From Cytophagales bacterium (GTDB taxonomy: Bacteria; Bacteroidota; Bacteroidia; Cytophagales; Spirosomataceae), in NCBI GenBank assembly GCA_013298025.1, contig JAAFJE010000001.1, forward strand, positions 310,001-374,000: DNA of 64,000 bases, given 5' to 3'. The notes below the pieces were generated by a model. That model was not told the origin of the DNA and ran no database searches. It saw only the letters and a list, made by a program, of their open reading frames with translations. Of the stretch, positions 45,116-54,876 are shown piece after piece; the stretch's first letter is position 1; every line of letters starts with the position of its first letter. Made by a program: the position numbers and the translations under genes.

Positions 45116-48100
45116 ATGGTTACGTTTTTACGCACAACTACTCGATTTGCGTTAGCTCGATATAAGTTTTTCTTATTATTGGCTGGTTTTTGTTACGGAA
45201 TAGCCTATTTTCTGTATCATTTTTCTTCGGCACAAGACCAAACAGAAAAGTATATTGAAGATGTAAGAGAAAATATTCGCACAGCCGTGAGCGATTCTGA
45301 TAATGATTTTGCCAAAATAAAAGATATTCTCAGGAAAAACTTTAAGCCTTCTTCTTTAGATTCTGCCAAGGCGAAATACCCCTTTTTTATCTTTCATCAT
45401 GGTAAAATGGCGTATTGGTCAGATGCTAAATTTGTGCCTAGCTACGATTTACTGAAAAGCCCTAGTCCTTACATTGCCAAAGTGATTGTTGTGGGTGAAT
45501 ACACCTTTTTAGTGCGTCGTATTTCTTATCAATCAGAAAAAAACCGCCTTAATTACGAAATTTATTCCTTAATTGAGCTCAGTCACCCAACCGACTGGAA
45601 TGTAACGGAGCATCTCAATTACCATATATTTCCGAGTAACCTGAATATTTTTGCCAACAACCCTAGTATATCGCTTACGCCTAGTACAAACGACAAATTG
45701 AATATTCCAGACAAGGCTCATTTTTTATTTGCCATTGCTACCCAAAGCGATACCCAAACCCTTACGCAACTTCCTACAGACGTATTGATTTGGGCTTGTA
45801 TAGGGTTATTTTTTCTGAGTTTATTCATGGTTGGCTTGGTGCATCAGTTCAATCAAAAGCGTTTTTATGGTAGGTCGTTTCTCATTTTACTGGCTTATTT
45901 CGGCTTTATTAGGGGCGTGATGCTCTATTTTAATACGTATTCCTATTTCCAAGAATCGAGCAAGGTTTTCAATCCTAGTTACATGGGGTCATCGTTTCTT
46001 ACTCCAACCATAGGCGATTTATTGCTCAATTTGGTCGTGAGTATCACCTTACTACTTTTTTTGGTGACACATTACTACCGTTTTAGGATTTATTTTCAAA
46101 TATTACATTGGTCTAATCTCTATAAAATACTCATTGCAAACCTACTGATTTTTATCAGTTTTGGCGTGTTTTGTTTGTGCCATTCTTTGTTATCGAATTT
46201 GTTTATTTACTCTTATTTGACACTTGATTTATCGCTCAAAATAGATTTATGGACAGATGCCCTTGACTTTTCTTGTATTTTGGTATTCATTTTGGTTAGT
46301 TTTTGTTATTTTTTTAGCGTCCATTTATTATCCAATATCTTTATCAAACTCACCCGCCAGCAGCCTGTTGCCCAAGGTATTCAATGGTTACTTTTGAGCA
46401 GTGCGATTTCAATTATATTTTATTGGAAATTTTACGCCTTTTCTAGCAGCGAAAATCCGCAGAGTATTTACTTCGATATAGATATATGGCTGTTATGTTT
46501 ACACGCCCTTCTACTAATACTAATTTATACTTTTAAACTACCAAAATTCCTTTATACCTTTCGTTATCAGACCATTATATACTTGTTTGCCGTGGCGGTG
46601 GTATGCTCCATTGTGTCAACCAAGGTAAACCTCAATCGTTGGGTAGCACGAGATACCAAGTTTAAGCAGCTTTTTGGAGAAAAATACTTTTCACAAGGAG
46701 ATAAGTTTTCAGAGTTTTTACTACTAAAAATTTATGACCAAACCATTAGTAAAAACTTTACCAAAGTAAAAACATGGCTTACCAACACATCTGTTTCGGT
46801 AAAAGACATCAAGGCGATATTAGAAGAAGATGTTTATACAAAAAGTATCATTAAAAGCTATTTCAAATCGTATCAGTCAAAAATTTTAGTGTTCGATAGC
46901 CAAGGGCGTTCGCTCAATTCGGGCGATGCCAAAGGGCGTAATTTAGATACCTACCTGAAAAAATACCAAAAGCCTGTTCAACAAACCAACAATACAACTT
47001 TGTATTTGGTCAATGAGCCGAGCAAAGGTTTTTTCAAAGAATATTTTCAATTGATTCGCCTACAAGATGCCCAAGGGCTATACGGATATTTGGTCTTACT
47101 TTTTTCTGAATACGGCGAAACGTCAGGCTCGGGCAAAGTAACCCTCGGCGAAGGTGGCCTACTTGTACCCGAAATTGCCAGCTATGGTTATGCTATTTAC
47201 GAAGGCAAAAAACTCATCAGCATCGAAAGCAAGGGATACCCTTTTGATGCTAAATTGAGTAGCTTTTTACAGAAAAAAGACCTCTACACCACGGGGATTC
47301 TCTACGAAAACGTTCGGTATGTTGGCGGAAAAAGCGGGAATAAAACCATTATTTTTGCTTCTACGCCACCTTCTAATGCCGACATTTACGCCAATTTTTC
47401 TTACTTATTTTTGTATTTGGTTATTACAATTATCATTGGTATGTTGATTTACGCCACCAATTATGGGGTATCAATTGTACACATTAATTTTGCTACCAAA
47501 ATTCAGATTTATTTAAACCTCGCTTTTGTTTTGCCTTTAATCCTGATTATGGGTATTACGCTGAGTATTATTGGCTCTAAACTGAGCGAGAACCAACAAA
47601 AATCGTATTTTGAACAAGCCGAAGGCATAGGCATCAGTATTCGAGATGTTATTCAGCAATACACAGAAACGTCGTTGCAAAGTGATAGTTTATCGTATGC
47701 CCTCACGCAAATCAACAATATTCAGAAACATTATTTGAATATTTTTGACCCTACTGGCAATCTAATTACCAGTACAAGGGGTGTTGACGACGAAATGAAC
47801 AAAACCAATCAATATTTACCTCGTTCGGTATATCGTGCTATTGTAGAAGAACACAAAAACCAATATCATACCATCGACCAAGTAGGAAATATCGACTACA
47901 GTAACGTATTTGTTGCCATTAAATCGAATGAAGATAAGCTATTGGGCGTTCTCAACGTACCCTTTTACGATGCCAAGGTAGTGAACGAAAAAGAAGTACT
48001 GCCCTTGGTAAGTACTTTGCTCAATACCTTTACAACGCTATTTATGTTGCTCTTGGTATTGTCGTATTTTGCCTCTAATTTATTGACTGTACCGCTACGT

Positions 48101-48919
48101 TTCATTATTAATAAGCTTCGTAAAGTTGATTTCAGTAAAACCAATGAGCCTATTTTGTGGCGTTCTAACGATGAAATTGGTATGTTGATTAAAGCCTACA
48201 ACCAAATGCTCATCAAGCTCGAAGAGTCTAAAATTGCCTTGGCCGATTCAAATAAGCAGTCGGCATGGCAACAAATGGCCAAGCAAGTTGCACACGAAAT
48301 CAAAAATCCGCTTACACCCATGAAGCTTTCGTTGCAGTTGCTGCAACATAAGCTATCGAGAGGTACAACCATCAATACGGCATTAATCAAAGACCAAATC
48401 GAATCGCTGACGGGACAAATCGACAATCTCTCGTACATTGCCAATTCGTTTTCTGATTTTGCACGAATGCCCATTCCTAAAAGAGAGGTGTTTGATATTG
48501 TATCGGAAGCCAATAAAATTATTACATTATTCCAAGAAGACAGCAAGCTAAAATTGTTGAAAGACTTGCCTCCTAGTCCAACGTTTGTCATTGGCGATAG
48601 GCATTTGACAGGCAATATCATCAAAAATCTGGTTGTAAACGCCATTCAGTCGGTACCACCCGAACGCAATCCCGTGATTTCGATACGCATTTCAAAAGGC
48701 GTAGAAACCATCACTTTTAGCATTAGCGATAACGGTTCGGGCATCAACGAAGACGACCGAAGTAAAATTTTCTTACTCGACTTTAGCACCAAACAGGGCG
48801 GTTCGGGCGTAGGACTAGCCCTAGCCAAATGGGTTGTGGACAATGCCAATGGCAGTATTTGGTTCAATACCACTGCGAGTAAGGGTTCTACGTTTTATTT
48901 CACCTTGCATCTTGCCTAA
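45116..48919 (+). CDS. Large NtrY-like membrane sensor histidine kinase
   Basis: The ATG at 45116 (MVTFLRTTTRFALARYKFFLL) is chosen because the longer ORF starts inside the attC-like repeat. The 1267-residue protein has an N-terminal membrane/extracytoplasmic region with about ten helices in two groups, a HAMP-like segment after the last helix, a dimerisation domain with phospho-acceptor His1060 in QVAHEIKNPLTP, and a HATPase domain (NLVVNAIQSVPPE, DNGSGINEDD, GSGVGLALAKWVV). NtrY-like kinases phosphorylate a separate response regulator, but no regulator gene is adjacent. The input signal is unknown. Confidence 0.88.
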   Translation: MVTFLRTTTRFALARYKFFLLLAGFCYGIAYFLYHFSSAQDQTEKYIEDVRENIRTAVSDSDNDFAKIKDILRKNFKPSSLDSAKAKYPFFIFHHGKMAYWSDAKFVPSYDLLKSPSPYIAKVIVVGEYTFLVRRISYQSEKNRLNYEIYSLIELSHPTDWNVTEHLNYHIFPSNLNIFANNPSISLTPSTNDKLNIPDKAHFLFAIATQSDTQTLTQLPTDVLIWACIGLFFLSLFMVGLVHQFNQKRFYGRSFLILLAYFGFIRGVMLYFNTYSYFQESSKVFNPSYMGSSFLTPTIGDLLLNLVVSITLLLFLVTHYYRFRIYFQILHWSNLYKILIANLLIFISFGVFCLCHSLLSNLFIYSYLTLDLSLKIDLWTDALDFSCILVFILVSFCYFFSVHLLSNIFIKLTRQQPVAQGIQWLLLSSAISIIFYWKFYAFSSSENPQSIYFDIDIWLLCLHALLLILIYTFKLPKFLYTFRYQTIIYLFAVAVVCSIVSTKVNLNRWVARDTKFKQLFGEKYFSQGDKFSEFLLLKIYDQTISKNFTKVKTWLTNTSVSVKDIKAILEEDVYTKSIIKSYFKSYQSKILVFDSQGRSLNSGDAKGRNLDTYLKKYQKPVQQTNNTTLYLVNEPSKGFFKEYFQLIRLQDAQGLYGYLVLLFSEYGETSGSGKVTLGEGGLLVPEIASYGYAIYEGKKLISIESKGYPFDAKLSSFLQKKDLYTTGILYENVRYVGGKSGNKTIIFASTPPSNADIYANFSYLFLYLVITIIIGMLIYATNYGVSIVHINFATKIQIYLNLAFVLPLILIMGITLSIIGSKLSENQQKSYFEQAEGIGISIRDVIQQYTETSLQSDSLSYALTQINNIQKHYLNIFDPTGNLITSTRGVDDEMNKTNQYLPRSVYRAIVEEHKNQYHTIDQVGNIDYSNVFVAIKSNEDKLLGVLNVPFYDAKVVNEKEVLPLVSTLLNTFTTLFMLLLVLSYFASNLLTVPLRFIINKLRKVDFSKTNEPILWRSNDEIGMLIKAYNQMLIKLEESKIALADSNKQSAWQQMAKQVAHEIKNPLTPMKLSLQLLQHKLSRGTTINTALIKDQIESLTGQIDNLSYIANSFSDFARMPIPKREVFDIVSEANKIITLFQEDSKLKLLKDLPPSPTFVIGDRHLTGNIIKNLVVNAIQSVPPERNPVISIRISKGVETITFSISDNGSGINEDDRSKIFLLDFSTKQGGSGVGLALAKWVVDNANGSIWFNTTASKGSTFYFTLHLA

Positions 48920-48922
48920 AAT

Positions 48923-48960
48923 AAAAGGTGGTCGAATCCGTAAAATTCGACCACCTTTTT
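48923..48960. terminator. Bidirectional terminator
   Basis: AAAAGGTGGTCGAAT and ATTCGACCACCTTTT form a perfect 15-bp stem with T-runs on both strands, between the histidine kinase gene and aroB. Confidence 0.9.
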
Positions 48961-48975
48961 ATTGACAAACAAGCG

Positions 48976-50004
48976 TTATCCAATATAATACAACAAAGCT
49001 TCTCGCATTTCTTTGGCATTGACGGGTATGTCGTAGCCACATTTGCCTATACCTTCGAGCAAAGAAAATCTGATTTCTTTGCCTTTATTCTTTTTATCTT
49101 GGGCTGTGAGTGCTATAATCGCATCGAGGTCGTCGAGAGCAATGGAAGCTTTTCCATACACCGCAAAAATAAACTCTTCGATTTCAGCTAGTTCTGCTTC
49201 TGTTATGAGTCCTCTTTTTAAGGAAATAAATGCCTCACAAATCATACCCGCAGCAATTGCCTCTCCGTGTAGCAAATGTAGTTTGGGTTTACCTAAATAA
49301 AAGGTTTCGATAGCATGGCCTAGCGTATGTCCAAAATTCAAGATTTTTCTCAAGCCCTTTTCCGTTGGGTCTTGGGCTACCACCTGCTTTTTGATTTCGA
49401 CCGAATGAGCAATTAAATTCGTAAAGTTTTGGGCTTCAAAATCCACTCTTTTGATGGCGTTCCATTGCTGTGCATCGGCAATAAGGCAATGTTTTACAAT
49501 TTCGGCAAAACCCGAACGAAGCTCTACAAATGGTAAGGTTTTAAGGAAAACGGCATCAATCAACACCGCATTAGGAATCCGAAAAACGCCAATATGGTTT
49601 TTAAATCCATGAAAATCTATCCCTAACTTTCCTCCTACACTGGCATCTACTTGGGCCAAAAGCGTTGTAGGAATCTGAATAAAATCAATCCCTCTTTTGT
49701 AAGTAGCAGCACAAAAACCTCCCATGTCGCCAATCACGCCCCCTCCAACATTAATCACTAAACTATGACGGTCGAGCTCGGCATCGGTCATGCCTTGCCA
49801 TATTTTCTCGCAAGTAAGCAGGTTTTTTTCTTCTTCGCCCGACTTGATTTGGGTAAGGGTATGCTTAGGCAGCAAGGGTTTTACAAGCGGATAACAATGA
49901 CGCTTAGTATGCTCATCTACAATCACGTGGATTTTAGCATACTTATTTTCTGCTAAAAACTGACTTAAACTCTCCTCTATCGGGGCAATAACAACAACAG
50001 ACAT
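48976..50004 (-). CDS. aroB: 3-dehydroquinate synthase
   Basis: This 342-residue protein has the NAD-binding and active-site lines of AroB: GGGVIGDMGGFCAATYKRGI, PTTLLAQVDASVGGK, NFGHTLGHAIE and LLHGEAIAAGM, with zinc ligands Glu and His among them. It converts DAHP to 3-dehydroquinate in the shikimate pathway. It is downstream of glmS on the same strand, with overlapping hairpins between them. Confidence 0.95.
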   Translation of the reverse strand: MSVVVIAPIEESLSQFLAENKYAKIHVIVDEHTKRHCYPLVKPLLPKHTLTQIKSGEEEKNLLTCEKIWQGMTDAELDRHSLVINVGGGVIGDMGGFCAATYKRGIDFIQIPTTLLAQVDASVGGKLGIDFHGFKNHIGVFRIPNAVLIDAVFLKTLPFVELRSGFAEIVKHCLIADAQQWNAIKRVDFEAQNFTNLIAHSVEIKKQVVAQDPTEKGLRKILNFGHTLGHAIETFYLGKPKLHLLHGEAIAAGMICEAFISLKRGLITEAELAEIEEFIFAVYGKASIALDDLDAIIALTAQDKKNKGKEIRFSLLEGIGKCGYDIPVNAKEMREALLYYIG

Positions 50005-50101
50005 TTTTGAATTTGGTTAACAACATTGAAGTGCCAAAATTACCTATTTTACTTTAGTCTGTATTCATCAATTGCGAATAAAACCCTTTTATCACGCAAA
50101 A

Positions 50102-50177
50102 ATATTTTGATTTTACGCCCTAAAATCAAAATATCCGATAAGCTTTGAGAAATGATTCAAAGCTCATCGGATATTTT
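50102..50177 (-). terminator. Two overlapping hairpins between glmS and aroB
   Basis: Hairpin 1 is AAAATATCCGATAAGCTTTGA with TCAAAGCTCATCGGATATTTT (50128-50148 and 50157-50177). Hairpin 2 is ATATTTTGATTTTA with TAAAATCAAAATAT (50102-50115 and 50121-50134). They share the segment 50128-50134, so only one can form fully; on the minus strand hairpin 2 is followed by TTTTTG. This is a glmS terminator, perhaps with attenuation of aroB. Confidence 0.75.
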
Positions 50178-50196
50178 AGAAACCAATCGAACGCTG

Positions 50197-52032
50197 CTAC
50201 TCTACCGTTACCGATTTTGCCAAATTGCGAGGTTGGTCCACGTTACAGCCACGCATCACCGCAATATGATACGACAGCAATTGCAAAGGCACCACCGACA
50301 CCAACGGAATGAGGGCTTCGTGCATGGCAGGAATTTCAATCACATAATCCGCCATGGTTGGAATCAGCTTATCGCCTTCGGTCACAATAGCAATCACTTG
50401 TCCTTTACGGGCCTTTACTTCTTGGATATTAGACACCACTTTGTCGTAAGAACTATCTTTCGTTGCGATAAACACCACAGGCATTTCGGCATCAATCAAG
50501 GCAATAGGGCCATGTTTCATTTCGGCAGCGGGGTAGCCCTCGGCATGGATATAGGAAATTTCTTTCAACTTCAAAGCCCCTTCGAGTGCCACAGGAAAAT
50601 TGTAGCCACGACCCAAATAAATGAAATTGCGTGCGTCTTTGTATTGTTCGGCAATGACCTTGATTTTTTCATCATTTTTCAATACCGCTTCAATTTTAGA
50701 AGGAATACGCTCTAATTCAAACAACAAGCGTCTGAAAGTATCTTCGTGCAAACTACCTTTCTTGCGAGCGGTAGCAATAGCCATTTGGGTAAGCACCACT
50801 ACTTGAGCCGTAAATGCCTTGGTAGAAGCCACACCGATTTCGGGGCCAGCGTGCGTATAAGCCCCTGCATGGGTAGCACGAGGAATTGACGAACCCACTA
50901 CATTACAAACCCCCAAAATAGTTGCTCCTTTCGATTTTGCTAGTTCGATGGCAGCCAATGTATCAGCCGTTTCGCCCGACTGCGAAATAGCAATTACCAT
51001 ATCGCCTTCTTTGATAATTGGATTGCGATACCTAAACTCTGAGGCATATTCTACCTCTACATTGATACGAGCCAATTCTTCAAAAACATATTCGGCCACC
51101 AGTCCAGCGTGCCACGACGTACCACAAGCCACAATCACAATACGCTTGGCTTTGGCGAGCTTATCCATGTATTCACGCAGCCCCCCCAAGGCCAAATGCC
51201 CGTTATCAGCATTTACCCTACCTCTCAAACAATCGGCTACCGAACGAGGCTGTTCGTAGATTTCTTTGAGCATAAAATGGTCGAAACCACCTTTTTCGAT
51301 GGCTTCCAACTCTAGCTCAACCGTTTGTATATAAGGCGATTGCAGGGCATTGTCGATATTTTTCACTGTAAATTCTCCTTCTCTCACCACCGCAATTTCA
51401 TAATCGTTGAGATACACCATTTCGTGTGTATATTCGATGATAGGCGTAGCGTCGGAAGCAAAGAAAAATTCATTTTCGCCTACGCCAATCACCAAGGGCG
51501 AACCTTTACGGGCAGCAATCAACTGCGTTGGTGCATTAGCGTCCATTACTACAATCGCATACGCTCCTACTACTTCTTTCATGGCAAGCCTCACAGCCTC
51601 TTCGAGCAAGCAACCTGTATTGGTTTGAATATCTTCTATAAAATGAATGAATACTTCTGAGTCGGTATCGGAATGAAAGACGTGTCCTTTTTTGGTGAGA
51701 TTTTTCTTGATGGAACTGTAGTTTTCGATAATTCCATTGTGAATAATCGCCAAATTGCTACTTGCCGAGTAATGTGGGTGAGCGTTGCGGTCGTTGGGTT
51801 CGCCGTGGGTTGCCCAACGGGTGTGTCCGATACCGATATGGCTACTCAAATCGACTGATACGATAGCCTCTTCTAAATCTTTTACTTTTCCTTTTTTCTT
51901 ATATACATTCAACCCTCCGTTCAATAAAGCGATACCCGCACTGTCGTAACCACGGTATTCCAAACGCTTTAGTCCTTTTAGAATGAGAGGTGCTGCTTCA
52001 CGATGCCCAACATAGGCTACAATTCCACACAT
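50197..52032 (-). CDS. glmS: Glutamine-fructose-6-phosphate transaminase
   Basis: This 611-residue enzyme makes glucosamine-6-phosphate from fructose-6-phosphate and glutamine, feeding peptidoglycan and lipopolysaccharide synthesis. The N-terminal glutaminase starts MCGIVAYVG with catalytic Cys2. Two SIS isomerase domains follow (CGTSWHAGLV, ISQSGETADT), and the C-terminus ends DQPRNLAKSVTVE, as expected. Length is standard. It is preceded by a DUF4270 gene with a strong terminator between. Confidence 0.97.
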   Translation of the reverse strand: MCGIVAYVGHREAAPLILKGLKRLEYRGYDSAGIALLNGGLNVYKKKGKVKDLEEAIVSVDLSSHIGIGHTRWATHGEPNDRNAHPHYSASSNLAIIHNGIIENYSSIKKNLTKKGHVFHSDTDSEVFIHFIEDIQTNTGCLLEEAVRLAMKEVVGAYAIVVMDANAPTQLIAARKGSPLVIGVGENEFFFASDATPIIEYTHEMVYLNDYEIAVVREGEFTVKNIDNALQSPYIQTVELELEAIEKGGFDHFMLKEIYEQPRSVADCLRGRVNADNGHLALGGLREYMDKLAKAKRIVIVACGTSWHAGLVAEYVFEELARINVEVEYASEFRYRNPIIKEGDMVIAISQSGETADTLAAIELAKSKGATILGVCNVVGSSIPRATHAGAYTHAGPEIGVASTKAFTAQVVVLTQMAIATARKKGSLHEDTFRRLLFELERIPSKIEAVLKNDEKIKVIAEQYKDARNFIYLGRGYNFPVALEGALKLKEISYIHAEGYPAAEMKHGPIALIDAEMPVVFIATKDSSYDKVVSNIQEVKARKGQVIAIVTEGDKLIPTMADYVIEIPAMHEALIPLVSVVPLQLLSYHIAVMRGCNVDQPRNLAKSVTVE

Positions 52033-52333
52033 AGTAGCAAAATTTCGTTTAAGTGATTATTTCGTTCATCAAATAGCCCTACGTTTGATTGAAAAGCTTG
52101 CGTAGTTAAGTTAAAATGCTACATTACAAATAAAAAAATATACTAGAAATATAACATTCAGAACCTATACGATTGGCTATTTGATTTTGTAAAAATAATG
52201 AAATTGTATATAGATTGATGCAATAGGGTAAAATTTTACGGCAATATATTACATAAAAAAAGGGTTTTTGTTGTAAAATCAACAAAAACCCTTTTTTTAA
52301 AATTTTATCTTTCACTATATCAACAACTTAGTA
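52033..52333. other. 301-bp intergenic region upstream of glmS
   Basis: It contains the terminator of the DUF4270 gene and AT-rich DNA where the glmS promoter should lie. I find no exact TAnnTTTG on the minus strand. The 63-residue ORF in the track overlaps the terminator and is not credible. Confidence 0.5.
52255..52298 (-). terminator. Terminator after the DUF4270 gene
   Basis: AAAAAAAGGGTTTTTGTTG and CAACAAAAACCCTTTTTTT form a perfect 19-bp stem with a 6-base loop. Confidence 0.92.
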
Positions 52334-53827
52334 TTATTTATTGATATAGGTATAATACAATTTAAGCTTTATTTTTCTACTGTCAAACGACGCATTGGTT
52401 ATGGCCGAAAGCACAATTCTGGAGGAAGAAGCAACCGTTTTGGTAGTCGAAGTACTGCTTGCATAACCCGTTTGTGTTGGGGTGATAATCCAACCATTGT
52501 TGGCAATACGCCCTGATAAAATATTTTGAATAGCACTTGTTACATTGAATGTATAGACCTGTGCTTTGGGTTCAAAGGTAGAAATGCTTGTTTCGCTTGA
52601 TAAAAAGGCTAAAGCCCCTGAACTTACCCTAAGCGGACGATTCAGCCCATTGTCTTCTACCGCAATTAAATCAGGTGGACGGTTAAAGCCTGTGGGAAGA
52701 GCGTCTGGTTCAAAAATTAGTTCTGCTTTATTGATGGCTACGTTGTGCTGTTCTTTCAATTTTAGTAACGAAGGAAAGTTTACTTTGATAGCCAAGCCCC
52801 CAGCAGCATCGAGATACACCTTGTAGCCCGCTTCTACAGCCGTTACTTTTTGTCCAGGAGTGGTCAGTTTGGCGATTGCCCCTGTTCGTTTAGCAGTAAA
52901 TTGCGTATAGCGTGCATTTAGTTCAGGCGAATACAACATATAGAATGCCAGCGAATCTTTTGTTGTGACGGTCGTATCTACACCACTTTTCGGATATTTA
53001 TAGGTATAGTGGTAATACAACATCATGTCGCTTGTATAAGTTGAAAAACCTACGATGGCGGCATTACTAGGGCTTTCACTGACAAGCACCATTCCTTTCA
53101 CCACATCTTTAAATTTATCATACACCACCGCCGAAGCACTTGCTTTGTTACGGTAAGAAAAGATTTCTTCTTTCAAAGCAGCCGTAAGCGGAATCCTCAA
53201 AATCGCATATTTACCTGTATCGGTTGTAGCATAAGGATTTCTAATTGGACGAAGATTTTTGAGTGAAACCGTTCCGATAGGCGTTGGTTCGTATGCTGGC
53301 AAATCGGAAGTGTTGTTATAAATGGTACTAATACTACGAGATTCTGAGCTTTTTACACGATATACTTTAAAAGTTTGAGCCACGTTGGTATCGCCGGCTA
53401 CATACCTGTACAACAAACGTAAAACCAAAGAATCGGCTACTTCCACAACCGAGCTTTTGTACGCTTTTGTCCCCAACGTATCAATTTTAAGGGTATCGGC
53501 ATTGGTAATTTGGAAAAACGTTTTAGCACTAATTTCACCCAATTCAGGGTGTTTCATGTTTCCAACATACACCAAGGCATTAGCTGATGTTTGTAGCGAA
53601 TCTAACAAAACAGTAGCGCTATTGACGCTGAGTGTATCGGTGTATCGCACCCCAATTTCTTCGCCAAATACTTCTGTACCAATTTGTTGAGGGTCATCAC
53701 ATCCCCAAAGCAAGGTACTTAATAAAAGTACCCAAAGGCTAGGCGTTTGCCAACTCTGTGTAAAGATTGTAGTAAGTTTCAATACTTTGTTCTGGTACAA
53801 ACTCGATTTTCTTGTCTGGTAATTCAT
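52334..53827 (-). CDS. DUF4270 family lipoprotein
   Basis: This is a beta-rich envelope protein with a lipobox in LLSTLLWGC, then mature DDPQQIGTEVFGEE..., matching DUF4270. The start is ambiguous: the ORF start (53857), the ATG at 53827 and a TTG at about 53782 all lie inside the upstream GT5-like gene. The TTG would give the most normal lipoprotein signal (MKLTTIFTQSWQTPSL...), while the ATG used here leaves a 30-residue extra leader. In either case the two genes overlap. Function is unknown. Confidence 0.78.
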   Translation of the reverse strand: MNYQTRKSSLYQNKVLKLTTIFTQSWQTPSLWVLLLSTLLWGCDDPQQIGTEVFGEEIGVRYTDTLSVNSATVLLDSLQTSANALVYVGNMKHPELGEISAKTFFQITNADTLKIDTLGTKAYKSSVVEVADSLVLRLLYRYVAGDTNVAQTFKVYRVKSSESRSISTIYNNTSDLPAYEPTPIGTVSLKNLRPIRNPYATTDTGKYAILRIPLTAALKEEIFSYRNKASASAVVYDKFKDVVKGMVLVSESPSNAAIVGFSTYTSDMMLYYHYTYKYPKSGVDTTVTTKDSLAFYMLYSPELNARYTQFTAKRTGAIAKLTTPGQKVTAVEAGYKVYLDAAGGLAIKVNFPSLLKLKEQHNVAINKAELIFEPDALPTGFNRPPDLIAVEDNGLNRPLRVSSGALAFLSSETSISTFEPKAQVYTFNVTSAIQNILSGRIANNGWIITPTQTGYASSTSTTKTVASSSRIVLSAITNASFDSRKIKLKLYYTYINK

Positions 53828-54548
53828 CCAAAATTGCGTTAAATTTCTCCGTAACATCTTCTTCTGAAGTAATCACGATGTCGGCGTACTCTGCTCCTAT
53901 CTTGATAAATCCTTCATAATCGGCAGTGCGTAAACTGCCCAACATAGAGTCTTCTATGTCCATTAGTTTTACTTTTTCATACAATTGACCTGCGTCAAAT
54001 TTATATGAAAAAGAACTATCAAACACCGAAAACACCACCTTAGCGTCTTTAAACATCGGGTCGTTTTTGTAGGTTGTTTTCAAGTACAACGGTACAAGTG
54101 CGGTCATCCAATCATTGCAATGCACAATGTCTGGCGACCAACCCAGTTTCTTCACGGTTTCTAACGAGCCTTTGCAAAAGAATATTGCTCGCTCGTCGTT
54201 GTCCGAGTAAAACTTGTCTTCTTTGTCTGTAAAAACAGTCTTACGCTGAAAGTAGTCTTCGTTATCAATGAAATACACCTGCAATTTAGCCGCAGGCAAA
54301 CTTGCCACTTTGATAGTCACAGGCTTGTCGTCGTCACCCACAGGAACGGTGAAGCCCGACAGTCTTACTACTTCATGAAGACGGTTTTTACGTTCATTAA
54401 TCAACCCAAATCTAGGCACTAAGATTCTAATCTCCATGCCTTTCTCTTGCATCGCTGCTGGCAATTTTCTGACAAATTCAGCCACCTGAGTAGTAGAAAG
54501 AAATGGGTCAACTTCACTAGCGACGTAAAGGATACGCAATTTAGACAT
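53739..54548 (-). CDS. Truncated GT5-like 'glycogen/starch synthase' protein
   Basis: This 269-residue protein matches only the N-terminal Rossmann domain of GT5 glycogen synthases (LRILYVASEVDPF, DIVHCNDWMTALVPLYL with HCNDW at 143-147). It lacks the C-terminal nucleotide-sugar domain. The ADP-glucose-binding KTGGL loop is replaced by STTQV (18-22), so glycogen synthase activity is unlikely. A short form beside panC is, as far as I know, usual in Bacteroidota, pointing to a conserved but different role. Its 3' end overlaps the DUF4270 gene. Confidence 0.8.
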   Translation of the reverse strand: MSKLRILYVASEVDPFLSTTQVAEFVRKLPAAMQEKGMEIRILVPRFGLINERKNRLHEVVRLSGFTVPVGDDDKPVTIKVASLPAAKLQVYFIDNEDYFQRKTVFTDKEDKFYSDNDERAIFFCKGSLETVKKLGWSPDIVHCNDWMTALVPLYLKTTYKNDPMFKDAKVVFSVFDSSFSYKFDAGQLYEKVKLMDIEDSMLGSLRTADYEGFIKIGAEYADIVITSEEDVTEKFNAILDELPDKKIEFVPEQSIETYYNLYTELANA

Positions 54549-54876
54549 TGTTGTCGTAGTTAGGAGCTTAATGGTTGTTAAAAAGTGTTAATCTTACCAA
54601 ATTTCATTTGTCTTCTATGGCTCATAAAAAGCTTTTTGAAGAACATTTAATGGGTAAGGAAAGACCGACATTAACCAAAACAAGCAGATATTTCCGAAAA
54701 AAATTATGCAAAAATATAAAAAAAATATTGAATTTCCACAATTAAATGGTGAAGAATGTTGCGTTTGCTTGTAGTTTTGGTGCGTAAAAACCCTTTATCG
54801 GCTCAGTCAAAGTATTTTACAAGGTTCGATAAAATGTTTTTTTGATTTTTACAGACTACTAAAAAGATTGCTTAAT
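54549..54876. other. 328-bp divergent intergenic region (GT5-like / panC)
   Basis: It contains a minus-strand promoter candidate for the GT5-like gene (54709-54741) and a plus-strand TAGTTTTG at 54772-54779 that could serve panC. No ORF or repeat is apparent. Confidence 0.5.
54709..54741 (-). promoter_or_regulatory. Candidate promoter of the GT5-like gene
   Basis: On the minus strand a TTG (54741-54739) and TATTTTTG (54716-54709) are spaced by 22 bases, close to the Bacteroidota promoter layout. Confidence 0.4.

Noticed and set aside
50152-50715. 187-residue plus-strand ORF opposite glmS
   Set aside because: Histidine-rich antisense shadow of the glmS reading frame.
52033-52333. glmS ribozyme upstream of glmS
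   Set aside because: The prominent structure is a simple terminator hairpin at the end of the DUF4270 gene; none of the ribozyme core is recognisable.
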